Shown here: positions 1 through 12,024 of the stretch, piece by piece
How the letters are laid out: each line of letters opens with the position of its first letter
Position numbering within the stretch: position 1 is the first letter of the stretch
Origin: Kutzneria sp. CA-103260
Lineage (GTDB): Bacteria > Actinomycetota > Actinomycetes > Mycobacteriales > Pseudonocardiaceae
Assembly: GCF_018263855.1 (NCBI RefSeq)
Contig: NZ_CP073318.1
Span: 992,001 to 1,056,000, forward strand
DNA: 64,000 nucleotides
Direction: 5' to 3'
Position numbers and translations under genes: made by a program
Notes under the pieces: generated by a model
The model's database searches: none
The model's input: only the letters and a program-made list of their open reading frames with translations
What the model was told of the DNA's origin: nothing

Positions 1-502
1 AGCCGACGTTCTCCATGATGTCGATCTCGCCGCTGGCCGGCCAGCCCACGTTCGGGTCGCCGATGTTGTCGCCCAGCATCCAGAACGCCGGCCACATGCC
101 CTGGCCGCGCGGGATCTGCATGCGCGCCTCGAAGTGGCCGTAGGCCTGGGTGAAGCGCTGCGAGGTGTTGATGCGGGCCGAGGTGTACTGGCAGTATCCG
201 TACCAGCAGTTGTTGTTGCCGGGGTTCTCCTTCTTGGCCGTGATCACCAAGTGCCCCTGGCCGTCCAGCGCGCCGTTGTTGGCGCCGGCGGTGTACCACT
301 CCAGCTCGTGGTTGTTCACGTTGTCGCCGGTCTCGTACTGCCACTTGGCGCCGTCGACCGGGCTGCCGGCCGGACCGTCGAAGTCGTCGGTGAAGGTGGC
401 GGCCGCGGGGGCGGCGGGCGCCGCCGACGCCGTCAGTCCCAAGGGGACGATCGTGGCGGCCGCGAGCACCGCGGCCAGCAGGAGGTGACGTCTTCTGCGC
501 AT
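1..502 (-). CDS. Secreted GH16 endo-beta-1,3-glucanase (laminarinase type), 3' end outside window
   Basis: The start codon lies at 500-502 and the gene runs off the left edge, leaving 167 N-terminal residues. An Arg-rich n-region and an Ala/Leu-rich core form a signal peptide ending near ASAAPA. The mature part matches the two paralogues downstream (FTDDFDGP, TGDNVNNHE, GHLVITAKKE, MQIPRGQGMWPAFWMLG). The catalytic block GEIDIMEN sits at the very edge; its E-x-D-x-x-E spacing is typical of GH16 laminarinases rather than lichenases. It should cut beta-1,3-glucan outside the cell. Its leader differs from the other two copies, and it has its own candidate promoter at 666-695. The family is certain; exact substrate is inferred. 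Confidence 0.93.
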   Translation of the reverse strand, partial: MRRRRHLLLAAVLAAATIVPLGLTASAAPAAPAAATFTDDFDGPAGSPVDGAKWQYETGDNVNNHELEWYTAGANNGALDGQGHLVITAKKENPGNNNCWYGYCQYTSARINTSQRFTQAYGHFEARMQIPRGQGMWPAFWMLGDNIGDPNVGWPASGEIDIMENVG

Positions 503-665
503 GGGGGAATCTCGCCTCTCAGGGAACGTCAGTTCGCACCGCAGGAGGCGCCGGCCGAGGGCGGATCTCGGCAGAGTGCGGCGGTTTTCCTTGCAGGGCT
601 GCGAAATCTGGGCAGGGGTGTGCGGATGTCAACGGGCGCAGGGGATCTGCCCGCCGGCTATGCCG

Positions 666-695
666 AGTATCGGAGGTATAGACCAGATTTGGCAA
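666..695 (-). promoter_or_regulatory. Candidate promoter with a DasR-like half-palindrome in the spacer
   Basis: On the minus strand a TTGCCA -35 (690-695) and a GATACT -10 (666-671) are 18 bp apart, about 165 bp upstream of the first GH16 gene. The spacer contains TGGTCTATACCT (674-685), matching 10 of 12 bases of the Streptomyces DasR core TGGTCTAGACCA. The rest of the 315-bp gap (503-817) shows no gene, apart from the terminator at 769-797. Confidence 0.4.
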
Positions 696-768
696 TGCCT
701 GAGCGACGAGTTTGGCCAAGACTAGGAACAAGTCCCGCGACGTCAAGATCGACTAGGGCGTGGCGAAA

Positions 769-797
769 CCGCCCGGCGCGGGGTGCACGCCGGACGG
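769..797 (-). terminator. Hairpin terminator after the second GH16 gene
   Basis: A 10-bp stem (769-778 with 788-797) with a 9-nt loop lies 21 bp past the stop of the gene at 818-1651. The single non-Watson-Crick pair is G-U only in the minus-strand RNA, which supports that direction. There is no strong U-run. Confidence 0.5.
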
Positions 798-817
798 TTC
801 GCGGAAACCGTTATACG

Positions 818-1651
818 TCAGCCAGTGGTGACATGAACGTAGTCCACGACCAGCTTGGCCGGGAACTTCGTGTTGCCGTCGGGGTCGCCCGGCCAGTAGC
901 CGCCGACCGCCAGGTTGAGGATGAGGAAGAAGCCGTGGTTGAACGCCCAGCTCTTGCCGCCCAGGTCCGCGGGCGTGCGGGTCTCGTAGACATGGCCGTC
1001 CACCGACCACTTGATGGAGTTCGGGGCCCAGTCGACGGCGTAGGTGTGGAAGCCGTCGGCGAAGACCGGGCCGTTGTAGGCCGCGCCGATGCCGTTGGAG
1101 CCGGAGTAGCCGGGACCGTGGATGGTGCCGTGCACGGTGTTCGGCTCCTTGCCGATGTTCTCCATGATGTCGACCTCGCCGCAGTTGGGCCAGCCGACGC
1201 TGCCGATGTTGGTGCCCAGCATCCAGAACGCCGGCCACATGCCCTGGCCGCGCGGGATCTGCATGCGCGCCTCGACGTGGCCGTACTGAGCGGTGAACTT
1301 GCCGGAGGTGTTCAGGCGGGCCGAGGTGTACTGGCACGGGCCGTACCAGCAGTTGTGGCCGCCTTCTTTCTTGGCCGTGATCACCAGATGGCCCTGGCCG
1401 TCCAGGGCCCCGTTGGCGGCGCCGGCCGTGTACCACTCGCGCTCGTGGTTGTTCACGTTGTCGCCGGTCTCGTACTGCCACTTGCTGCCGTCGGCGGCCG
1501 CGCCGGCCGGGCCGTTGAAGTCGTCGGTGAAGGTCGCCGTCAACTGCGGGGCCGCGCTGCTGGTAGCCCCAGATGTCATGCAGGTCAGCACCGCCGCCGC
1601 GGCGGCCACAACAGCCACGGTTATCCGGCGGGTACGGGTAAGTGACGTCAT
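818..1651 (-). CDS. Secreted GH16 endo-beta-1,3-glucanase
   Basis: A 277-residue protein with a twin-Arg-containing n-region, an Ala/Val-rich signal peptide to about residue 34, and a complete GH16 jelly-roll domain. Catalytic residues are visible in GEVDIMEN: nucleophile E159, D161 and acid/base E164. The extra residue in E-x-D-x-x-E indicates the laminarinase-like branch. There is no carbohydrate-binding module. The start is fixed by a GGAGG sequence 6 nt upstream; this ribosome site and the first residues (MTSL) are repeated in the paralogue at 1855-2673, so the two are recent tandem duplicates. It probably releases laminari-oligosaccharides for the importer at 4632-10282. Confidence 0.95.
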   Translation of the reverse strand: MTSLTRTRRITVAVVAAAAAVLTCMTSGATSSAAPQLTATFTDDFNGPAGAAADGSKWQYETGDNVNNHEREWYTAGAANGALDGQGHLVITAKKEGGHNCWYGPCQYTSARLNTSGKFTAQYGHVEARMQIPRGQGMWPAFWMLGTNIGSVGWPNCGEVDIMENIGKEPNTVHGTIHGPGYSGSNGIGAAYNGPVFADGFHTYAVDWAPNSIKWSVDGHVYETRTPADLGGKSWAFNHGFFLILNLAVGGYWPGDPDGNTKFPAKLVVDYVHVTTG

Positions 1652-1805
1652 TGTCGCCTCCAGGTCGAACCGCGACGCGTCTTGGGAGGCGGCGGCGGCT
1701 CACGTGCGGTGAACCGCCCAAAACGCGACGTGCAGGGGTGCTCACACTAGCGAACGGACATAGTTCACGGCTAGATGCAAGGCGTGAGGTAAACCCCTAA
1801 AACGA

Positions 1806-1842
1806 CGTCCCGCCCGGTGTGGGGTGCGCGCCGGGCGGGACG
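1806..1842 (-). terminator. Strong hairpin terminator after the third GH16 gene
   Basis: A perfect 12-bp stem (1806-1817 with 1831-1842) with a 13-nt loop begins 12 bp past the stop of the gene at 1855-2673 and is followed on the minus strand by four U residues. It separates the two GH16 transcripts. Confidence 0.75.
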
Positions 1843-1854
1843 AGGGGAACGCGG

Positions 1855-2673
1855 TCAGCTGGCGTGCACGTAGTCCACGACCAGCTTGGCCGGGAACTGG
1901 GTGCCGCCGTCGGGATCGCCCGGCCAGTCACCGCCGATGGCCAGGTTGAGGATGAGGTAGAAGGGGTGGTTGAACACCCACTGCTTGCCGCTCACGTCCT
2001 GGGGTGTGCGGGTCACGTAGACCTTGCCGTCCACGGAGAACTTGATGGAGTCCTTGGCCCAGTGCACGGCGTAGGTGTGGAAGCCGTCAGCGAAGACCGG
2101 GCCGTTGAAGGGGGCGTTGAGGCCCTGCGCGCCGGAGTAGCCGGGGCCGTGGATGGAGCCGTGCACGGCGTTGGGCTCCTTGCCCACGTTCTCCATGATG
2201 TCGATCTCGCCGCAGTTGGGCCACGGGGTGTTGTTGATGTTCGTGCCCAGCATCCAGAACGCTGGCCACATGCCCTGCCCGCGCGGGATCTGCATGCGCA
2301 CCTCGATGTGCCCGTACTGGGGCGAGAACTTGTCGAACGTGGTGAGCCGGGCCGAGGTGTACTGGCACGGGCCGTACCAGCAGTTGTGGCCGCCCTCCTT
2401 CTTGGCGGTGATCACCAGGTGGCCCTGGCCGTCCAGCGCCGCGTTGCGGTTGCCGTCGGTGTACCACTGGCGCTCGTGGTTGTTCACGTTGTCGCCGGTC
2501 TGGTAGTTCCACTTGCTGCCGTCGGCGGGGCTGCCGGCCGGGCCGTTGAAGTCGTCGGTGAATCCCGCTGTCACGGCCGGTGCCGCGTGGCCGGTGGTGG
2601 CCGTGGCCAGGCCGGTGAGCAGCATGGCCGCCACGGCGACCGCGATACGACGGGATCGGGCAAGTGACGTCAT
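1855..2673 (-). CDS. Secreted GH16 endo-beta-1,3-glucanase
   Basis: A 272-residue paralogue of the gene at 818-1651. The frame is open further upstream, but the start at 2673 is preferred: it has the same GGAGG-6 nt-ATG context and the same MTSL start as its neighbour, followed directly by a signal peptide (cleavage near GHA-AP). The catalytic motif GEIDIMEN gives E156, D158 and E161. The distal CWYGPCQYTSARL block carrying two Cys is shared with its paralogue. It lies 112 bp downstream of the ROK regulator on the same strand, so it may be read from the regulator's promoter as well as its own. Expected product is an extracellular beta-1,3(-1,4)-glucanase. Confidence 0.95.
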   Translation of the reverse strand: MTSLARSRRIAVAVAAMLLTGLATATTGHAAPAVTAGFTDDFNGPAGSPADGSKWNYQTGDNVNNHERQWYTDGNRNAALDGQGHLVITAKKEGGHNCWYGPCQYTSARLTTFDKFSPQYGHIEVRMQIPRGQGMWPAFWMLGTNINNTPWPNCGEIDIMENVGKEPNAVHGSIHGPGYSGAQGLNAPFNGPVFADGFHTYAVHWAKDSIKFSVDGKVYVTRTPQDVSGKQWVFNHPFYLILNLAIGGDWPGDPDGGTQFPAKLVVDYVHAS

Positions 2674-2785
2674 TGTCGCCTCCAGGTCGACTACGACCGG
2701 AGCGTAGGAGGCTCCCGGTGACACCCGCCCGGTGTGCCACCCGATCCGTCGGCCAAGACCACCCGCCCTAGCGAAAACCCCGCCG

Positions 2786-4012
2786 TCAGGCCACGCTGCG
2801 CGTCGACTCGCGGGGATCGCCGCCCGCGTCGAGCAGCGCCGCCACCGGAAGTGTCGCCGCGCCAACGGCCACGGCGTCCGGGCCCAGCCGGCACAGCTCG
2901 ATCGAGGTCTGCTCATACGGGTGGCGCAGCGCGTGCTCGGCGGTGGCCTTCTTGACCACTTCCAGCCACGGCTCGCCCATCGCCAGCCCGGCCCAGCCGC
3001 CCATCACGATGCGCTCCGGGTTGAACAGGTTGATCAGGTTGGCGATGCCGGCCCCGAGATAGCCGGCGGTGTCGTCCAGCACCTTGGCCGCGATCTTGGA
3101 GTTGTCGGCCGCGGTCACCAGCGCGGCCAGCGCCGCCTGCTCGTCGGTGTCGACCGCGCCCCGGCCGCCGCGAGCCTTGCGGTAGCGGTCGAGGATGCCC
3201 TCCGCGCCGACGTAGGCCTCCAGGCAGCCGCGGGCTCCGCAGCGGCACTGCCGGCCGCCGTAGACGATGGTGGTGTGGCCCCACTCGCCGGCGCTGCTGC
3301 TGTAGCCGGCGTAGGTCTGGCCGTCGGTGATCACCGCCGCGCCCACCCCGGAGCCGACCAGCACGATCACCGCGTGCCGCGCGCCCCGGCCGGCGCCGAA
3401 CCACATCTCGGCCTGGCCCTGGGTCTTGGCCCCGTTGTCCAGGAACAGCGGCAGCCGGATGCCCTGGTCGCGCAGCATGGACGGCAGCGGCACCGCGTCC
3501 CAGCCGATGGTCTGGGCGTGCACCAGGGTGCGGGTGCCCTTCTCCACCGTGCCGGGCACGCCGATGCCGACGCCGAGCACGCTGCTCTCGGTCACGCCGG
3601 CCGCCTCGATCACCTGGCGCAGCCCCTCGGCGGTGCGGGCCACCACTTCGGCCGGGTCCGGCTCCACCGAGTTCAGCGGCAGGTCGGCCGCGGCCAGCCG
3701 GGTCATCGACAGGTCGAACAGTTCCACCTTGAGGCCGGTCTCGCCGACGTCGATGCCGACCACGTGCGCGTACTTGGGGTCGACCCGCAGCAGCACCCGG
3801 GGCCGGCCGCCGTCGGACTCCACCAGGCCCGCCTCCACGATCAGGCGATCCTCGACCAGCTCGGCGGTCACGTTGCTGACGGTGGCCGCGGACAGGCCGG
3901 TGAGCTGGCTCAGCTCGTGCCGGCTCAGCGGCCCGTCGAAGAACAGCTTCGACAGCAGCGTGGACCTGTTGTGGCGGCGAAGATCGCGAACCGTGGTGCG
4001 CTTTGGTTCCAT
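2786..4012 (-). CDS. ROK-family transcriptional repressor of the beta-glucan locus
   Basis: A 408-residue NagC/XylR-type ROK protein. An N-terminal winged helix (about residues 10-65, LSRHELSQLTGLSAATVSNV) is followed by a sugar-kinase-like ROK domain with GIGVPGTV, GEWGH, and the zinc motif CRCGARGCLE. The start at 4012 (MEPKRTTVRDLRRHN) is chosen because upstream codons look non-coding and cross the regulatory region. It sits between the glucanases and the divergent transporter operon, the usual position for a local repressor released by an imported sugar. AT-rich candidate operators lie on both sides of the gap (4076-4085, 4500-4520). The inducer is not visible in the sequence; laminaribiose or glucose-type ligands are plausible. 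Confidence 0.92.
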   Translation of the reverse strand: MEPKRTTVRDLRRHNRSTLLSKLFFDGPLSRHELSQLTGLSAATVSNVTAELVEDRLIVEAGLVESDGGRPRVLLRVDPKYAHVVGIDVGETGLKVELFDLSMTRLAAADLPLNSVEPDPAEVVARTAEGLRQVIEAAGVTESSVLGVGIGVPGTVEKGTRTLVHAQTIGWDAVPLPSMLRDQGIRLPLFLDNGAKTQGQAEMWFGAGRGARHAVIVLVGSGVGAAVITDGQTYAGYSSSAGEWGHTTIVYGGRQCRCGARGCLEAYVGAEGILDRYRKARGGRGAVDTDEQAALAALVTAADNSKIAAKVLDDTAGYLGAGIANLINLFNPERIVMGGWAGLAMGEPWLEVVKKATAEHALRHPYEQTSIELCRLGPDAVAVGAATLPVAALLDAGGDPRESTRSVA

Positions 4013-4075
4013 GGGGTGCCCATCGACGGTGGGGACGTCTGCGTGACAGGATGCCGGACCGACTAAGTTAGCGCC

Positions 4076-4520
4076 ATAATTTAATACAGCAAGAAACCCG
4101 GTCGGGGGACCCCGGCCGACGCGGAAGTCCATGGCCTGTCTCGTCCCCGAGGCTAGCCGACGTTCGCTGTGCCGTTGCCGCGCGTGCCGCGCGGGGCGAG
4201 GTCGCTCGAACCCGGTCTCTTCCCTTGTCTCAACTCGATCGATGAACAGTGCCCAGCAGCGCGTTCCGCGCGGGCATCGATCGAGCTGAGCCTGCGGTCC
4301 AGAGACCGGCGCGACCTCGCGGATCTTGCATGCCGCTGGGTCGTTCGCCAGCATACGTTGACGGGTTCATGTGACCGAACGTCCCCTGAAGTCGACACGC
4401 TGGGTACTGCCGCCGTCGCACACCGTGCGACTAGGCTCACTCTGCCTGCTACGACGTCACCTGCGGGCAACGGCACTGGCCAGGGTTTTTGTTCAAGGCT
4501 TAAATTTAGGGTTAATTTTG
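4076..4520. promoter_or_regulatory. Divergent control region between the ROK gene and the transporter operon
   Basis: The 619-bp gap 4013-4631 contains no convincing gene. Two AT-rich patches stand out in otherwise GC-rich DNA: ATAATTTAAT at 4076-4085, near the ROK gene, and TTAAATTTAGGGTTAATTTT at 4500-4519, near the transporter. Both contain a TTAAAT/ATTTAA core and are candidate ROK operators. A large palindrome lies between them (4196-4320). Confidence 0.4.
4196..4320. repeat. Large multi-helix imperfect palindrome (125 bp)
   Basis: Three matching helices are nested: 4196-4205 with 4311-4320 (10/10), 4213-4220 with 4301-4308 (8/8), and an inner 16-bp helix containing CTCGATCGATG on both arms (15/16). 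The remaining loop holds GCGCG/CGCGC pairing. It can fold as one long cruciform or RNA hairpin. Possibilities are a structured leader or regulatory RNA, a miniature mobile element, or a protein-binding site. Confidence 0.6.
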
Positions 4521-4631
4521 TGACCGCTCCGTTATTGACGTGAGCTGGGACACGCAGGTTGACTCTGCCGCAACACCGCGCCGTACGGGCGGCGCGCCGT
4601 CACACCTCCTCGCAGACGACAAGGAGGACCC

Positions 4632-6305
4632 ATGCGCGTCAGTCGCAGAGTGGTCTTCGCCGTAGCCGGCAGCATCCTGGCAGCCTTCGCCCTCACCGCG
4701 TGCGGTGGTGGCGGCTCCACCGCGAGCAGCAACGCGGCCGGCGTGCTCAACGTCGGCATGCCCAACGGGCCCCAGACCGACAACAACAACCCGTTCCTGT
4801 CCTCCTCGGCGGGCGCGTCGCTGGGCTACCGGCGGATGATCTTCGAGCCGCTGACCATGTGGAACTCGGCCAAGCCGGCCGACAAGGCCAAGCCGTGGCT
4901 GGCCACCGACTGGTCCTGGTCGGCCGACTACAAGACGCTGAACCTGACCACCCGCGACAACGTGAAGTGGTCCGACGGCCAGGCCTTCTCCGCCGACGAC
5001 GTGGCCTTCACGTTCAACCTGCTGAAGTCCACGCCGGCGCTGAACAACAACGGCATCCAGTTCGGCGACATCACCGCCGCGGGCTCCAACAAGCTGACGG
5101 TGACCTTCCCGACGCCGCAGTTCGTCAACCAGGTCAAGATCCTGTCGGACATCCCGATCGTGGCCAAGCACCAGTGGTCCACGATCTCCGACCCGGCCAC
5201 CGACCCGATCAAGACCCCGGTCGGCACCGGCCCGTACACGCTGAAGTCCTTCACGCCGCAGACGATCACGCTGGACGTGCGCGACTCCTACTGGCAGGAC
5301 CTGCCGAAGGTGAAGGAGATCCGCTACACCTCCTACACCGACAACAACGCGCAGACCACCGCGCTGGCCACCGGCGCCTGCGAGTGGAGCTTCGTGTTCA
5401 TCCCGAACTACAAGGCCGTCTACACCAGCAAGGACCCGGCGCACTACCAGATCTACTTCCCGCCGAGCCTGGGCGTGCACGGCCTGTGGTTCAACACCCA
5501 GAAGGCGCCGTTCAACGACCCGGCGCTGCGCCAGGCGATCAGCATGGTGATCAACCGGGACGACATCTTCAACCAGGGTGAGGCCGGCTACTTCTACCCG
5601 GCGGTGACCAGCCCCACCGGCATCCCGACGCCGGCCGGCGAGTCGTTCATCTCGCCGGACTACAAGGGTCAGACCGTCAAGGTCGACGTGGACGGGGCCA
5701 AGGCCAAGCTGACCTCGGCCGGCTACAAGCTGGACGGCACCACGCTGAAGGACAAGGACGGCAAGCCGGTCACGCTGACCCTGACCGACCCGGCCGGCTG
5801 GTCCGACTACCAGACCGACCTGGAGATCATCAAGGACAACCTGTCCAAGATCGGCATCGCCGCCACCGTCGACAAGGCCAACCAGGACACCTGGACCAAG
5901 GACATCGACACCGGCAACTTCGACGCCGCGATGCACTGGACCGACTCCGGCGCCACCCCGTACCAGATGTACGCCAGCATCATGGACGGCGCGCTGTACA
6001 AGCCGGTCGGCACCCCGGGTGTGAACGGCAACTACGGCCGCTTCCAGAACCAGGACGCGACCAACGCGCTCAACACCTACGTGAACGCGACCGACGACGC
6101 GTCCCGGAGCACGGCGCTCAACCAGATCCAGAAGATCATGGTGGACCAGATGCCGATGGTGCCGACCTCGGCGGCCAACGTCGGCGGCGAGTACAGCACC
6201 AAGAACTGGACCGGGTGGCCGTCCACCAGCGACGAGTACGCCCCCGGGCAGCCCACCCTGATCAACGCCCTCGACATCGTCCTGCACCTGAGGCCGGCCT
6301 CCTGA
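4632..6305 (+). CDS. ABC transporter substrate-binding lipoprotein (SBP family 5)
   Basis: A 557-residue extracellular binding protein of the oligopeptide/oligosaccharide class (SBP_bac_5). A type II signal peptide ends in the lipobox LTAC with lipidated Cys24, followed by a Gly/Ser-rich tether. The start has AAGGAGGA 4 nt upstream of the ATG. Family signatures include the early [20 protein letters not shown] region. It heads a five-gene importer operon, 2 bp before the ATPase. The peptide family is also used for beta-glucan oligosaccharides (for example the Thermotoga maritima laminaribiose/cellobiose systems), and the flanking glucanases and GH1 enzyme support a sugar rather than a peptide ligand here. 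The ligand is an inference. Confidence 0.93.
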   Translation: MRVSRRVVFAVAGSILAAFALTACGGGGSTASSNAAGVLNVGMPNGPQTDNNNPFLSSSAGASLGYRRMIFEPLTMWNSAKPADKAKPWLATDWSWSADYKTLNLTTRDNVKWSDGQAFSADDVAFTFNLLKSTPALNNNGIQFGDITAAGSNKLTVTFPTPQFVNQVKILSDIPIVAKHQWSTISDPATDPIKTPVGTGPYTLKSFTPQTITLDVRDSYWQDLPKVKEIRYTSYTDNNAQTTALATGACEWSFVFIPNYKAVYTSKDPAHYQIYFPPSLGVHGLWFNTQKAPFNDPALRQAISMVINRDDIFNQGEAGYFYPAVTSPTGIPTPAGESFISPDYKGQTVKVDVDGAKAKLTSAGYKLDGTTLKDKDGKPVTLTLTDPAGWSDYQTDLEIIKDNLSKIGIAATVDKANQDTWTKDIDTGNFDAAMHWTDSGATPYQMYASIMDGALYKPVGTPGVNGNYGRFQNQDATNALNTYVNATDDASRSTALNQIQKIMVDQMPMVPTSAANVGGEYSTKNWTGWPSTSDEYAPGQPTLINALDIVLHLRPAS

Positions 6306-6306
6306 C

Positions 6307-7332
6307 ATGACTGACAAGACCGGTGAGGTCGTCCTGGAAGTAGACGGTCTCAGCAAGCACTTCCCGGTGCGCAGGAAAGGCCGGGAGCTACTGACCCGCA
6401 AGGCACGCAGCGTGCACGCGGTCGACGACGTCAGCTTCACGCTGCGCCGCGGCCACGTCACGGCGATGGTGGGCGAGTCCGGTTCGGGCAAGTCCACCGT
6501 CGCCAGACTGCTGGCCCAGCTGCACCACCCGACCTCGGGCCAGATCCGGCTGCACGGCGAGCCGGTGAACGTCAGAAGCGGGCGCCGGTTCCGGGAGTAC
6601 GTCCGGCGGGTGCAGATGATCTTCCAGGACCCCTTCGGCTCCCTGAATCCCGTGCACACGGTGCGCTACCACCTGACCAGGTCGCTGCGCATCCACGGCA
6701 ACGACAACGGGAACATCGAGGAAGCCCTGCGTGAGCTGCTGACCCGGGTGCAGCTCACGCCGCCGGAGCGCTACATCGACAAGTTCCCGCACGAGCTGTC
6801 CGGCGGGCAGCGCCAGCGCGTGGCCATCGCCCGCGCGCTCGGCGCCAACCCGGAGGCCCTGCTGGCCGACGAGCCGGTGTCCATGTTGGACGTCTCCATC
6901 CGGCTCGGCGTGCTGAACCTGTTGCGGGACCTGAAGGAACGCCTGAACCTGGCGATCCTGTACATCACGCACGACATCGCGTCGGCCCGCTACTTCGCCG
7001 ACGACACGGTGGTCATGTACGCGGGCCGGATGGTGGAGGGCGGCGACAGCGAGACCGTCACCCAGAATCCGGCCCACCCGTACACCCAGCTGCTGATCGA
7101 CTCCGCTCCCGACCCCGACCGGCCCGCCCGGGCCGACGAGGTCGGGGGCGAGCCGCCCAGCCTGATCCGGCCGCCGCAGGGCTGCCGGTTCAACCCGCGC
7201 TGTCCGCACGTGATGGAGCGGTGCAAGACCGATCTCCCGCCGCGGCTGGAGATCGGCGACAAGCCGGGGCACTGGGCCGCGTGCTGGCTGTTCGCGGACC
7301 AGCCCGTGGCGAGCGGGGAGGCGGCCGGATGA
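6307..7332 (+). CDS. Oligopeptide/oligosaccharide ABC transporter ATPase (DppF/OppF type)
   Basis: A 341-residue ATP-binding subunit. Walker A is GESGSGKST, the signature is LSGGQRQR, and Walker B is ALLADEP followed by SMLDVS. The C-terminal oligopeptide-transporter extension contains [15 protein letters not shown], with the Cys pattern that binds an iron-sulfur cluster in some family members. It follows the binding-protein gene by 2 bp and overlaps the first permease by ATGA, so translation is coupled. It pairs with the second ATPase at 9284-10282 to form the heterodimeric motor, which is standard for Opp/Dpp systems. Confidence 0.95.
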   Translation: MTDKTGEVVLEVDGLSKHFPVRRKGRELLTRKARSVHAVDDVSFTLRRGHVTAMVGESGSGKSTVARLLAQLHHPTSGQIRLHGEPVNVRSGRRFREYVRRVQMIFQDPFGSLNPVHTVRYHLTRSLRIHGNDNGNIEEALRELLTRVQLTPPERYIDKFPHELSGGQRQRVAIARALGANPEALLADEPVSMLDVSIRLGVLNLLRDLKERLNLAILYITHDIASARYFADDTVVMYAGRMVEGGDSETVTQNPAHPYTQLLIDSAPDPDRPARADEVGGEPPSLIRPPQGCRFNPRCPHVMERCKTDLPPRLEIGDKPGHWAACWLFADQPVASGEAAG

Positions 7333-8309
7333 GCTACCTCCTGCGCAGGATCGTGTTCTACGTCTTCACCGCGTGGGCCGCGATCACCATCAACTTCTTC
7401 ATCCCGCGGCTGATCCCCGGCGACCCGGTGCAGGCCCTGATCTCCAAGGAGCGGGGCCAGCTCAACGCCGACGCCATCCACTCGCTGTACGTCCTGTTCG
7501 GACTGGACAAGCAGCAGCCGCTGTGGCAGCAGTACTTCGACTACTGGGGCCAGCTGTTCCGCGGCGACCTCGGCCTGTCGTTCACGTTCTTCCCGACGCC
7601 GGTGTCCGAGGTGATCAGCTCCAGCCTGCCGTGGACGCTGGCCCTGGTCGGCATCACCACCGTGGTCAGCTTCATGATCGGCACCGGCCTGGGCGTGCTG
7701 GCCGGTTGGCGCCGGGGCAGCTGGGTGGACCTGGTGCTGCCGGTGACCACCTTCCTGTCCTCGGTGCCGTACTTCTGGTTCGGCCTGATCATGATCGAGC
7801 TGCTGGCCGGCCCGAACAGCATCTTCCCGTCCTCCGGCGGCTACGACCCGGGTGTGACGCCGGGCTTCACGCCCGAGTTCATCGGCAGCGCGGTGCAGCA
7901 CAGCCTGTTGCCGGCGCTGACCATCCTGATCTCGTCGATGAGCGGCTGGATCCTGAGCATGCGCAACATGATGGTGACGGTGTCCTCGGAGGACTACATC
8001 ACCGTCGCGCACGCCAAGGGCCTGTCCGACCGCCGGGTGATGCTCAGCTACGCCGCCCGCAACGCGTTGCTGCCCAACGTGTCCGGCTTCGCGCTGTCGC
8101 TGGGCCTGATCGTCGGCGGCACCCTGCTGGTGGAGATCGTGTTCTCCTACCCGGGCGTCGGCTTCCAGCTGTTCCAGGCGGTCGGGGCCAAGGACTACCC
8201 GCTGATGCAGGGCATCTTCCTGATCATCACGCTGTCCGTGCTCGCCGCCAACTTCATCGCCGACCTGGCCTACCTGGTGCTCGATCCGCGCACCCGCAAG
8301 GAGGGCTGA
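7329..8309 (+). CDS. ABC transporter permease (DppB/OppB type)
   Basis: A 326-residue integral membrane protein with six or seven predicted membrane segments. The N-terminus, [18 protein letters not shown], is typical of OppB/DppB, and the coupling-helix EAA-type motif is [21 protein letters not shown]. The start at 7329 overlaps the stop of the upstream ATPase (ATGA); the frame remains open further upstream but that part lies inside the ATPase gene. With the next permease it forms the membrane channel of the importer. Confidence 0.95.
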   Translation: MSYLLRRIVFYVFTAWAAITINFFIPRLIPGDPVQALISKERGQLNADAIHSLYVLFGLDKQQPLWQQYFDYWGQLFRGDLGLSFTFFPTPVSEVISSSLPWTLALVGITTVVSFMIGTGLGVLAGWRRGSWVDLVLPVTTFLSSVPYFWFGLIMIELLAGPNSIFPSSGGYDPGVTPGFTPEFIGSAVQHSLLPALTILISSMSGWILSMRNMMVTVSSEDYITVAHAKGLSDRRVMLSYAARNALLPNVSGFALSLGLIVGGTLLVEIVFSYPGVGFQLFQAVGAKDYPLMQGIFLIITLSVLAANFIADLAYLVLDPRTRKEG

Positions 8310-8312
8310 GCC

Positions 8313-10282
<1,970 letters not shown>

Positions 10283-10310
10283 CCCGCGTACCCACACTGG
10301 AGGAGAATCG

Positions 10311-11708
<1,398 letters not shown>

Positions 11709-11746
11709 CAGTCTCTGGGCACGCGGCGGCGCGTGCTCCAGGGGGC

Positions 11747-11776
11747 CGGGTGCGGTGGTGGCGGCCGCCGCACCCG
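11747..11776 (+). terminator. Hairpin terminator after the beta-glucosidase operon
   Basis: A 9-bp perfect stem (11747-11755 with 11768-11776) lies 39 bp past the GH1 stop; a smaller hairpin (11719-11725 with 11730-11736) precedes it. There is no U-run, as is common in high-GC genomes. Confidence 0.5.
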
Positions 11777-11830
11777 GGTACACCCAGTGACATGGCGCCG
11801 CCTTCGGCGTCGTGGCTCGGCCCCCGGGTA

Positions 11831-11934
11831 GCCGATGCCTCGCCCTTGCCGGATTTCGCCCGCCGCATCCAGCTCAGTGGTGGGGCGCGTCGGGTGGCGG
11901 CGGGCGAAATCCGCCAACCGTGCGAAGCATCGGC
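11831..11934. repeat. 104-bp imperfect palindrome in the gap before the DUF3089 gene
   Basis: The inner arms 11850-11866 and 11897-11913 are a perfect 17-bp inverted repeat (CGGATTTCGCCCGCCGC on the left). The outer arms 11831-11843 and 11922-11934 match 12 of 13. The centre is 30 bp. It fills the middle of the 316-bp gap 11709-12024, which otherwise shows only the terminator-like hairpins and no gene. Confidence 0.65.
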
Positions 11935-12024
11935 GGGGCCTCGCACTCTCCTGCGTTAGCGGTTTATCCGCCGATCGGGGGAGGGTGGGGGCTGAGTGGC
12001 GGAGTGACCTGCTCTACTTCTCCC

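Noticed and set aside
134..1645. Long plus-strand open frame across the first two GH16 genes
   Set aside because: It is rich in Val/Gly/Arg with no domain, and lies antisense to two clear glucanases; a high-GC shadow.
4153..4543. Short open frames in the gap before the binding-protein gene
   Set aside because: They have no ribosome site or family pattern, and the region is dominated by the palindrome and AT-rich control sequences.
4512..6659. 715-codon minus-strand open frame over the binding-protein gene
   Set aside because: Composition is Val/Gly/Arg/Asp-rich and it mirrors the wobble pattern of the real gene opposite.
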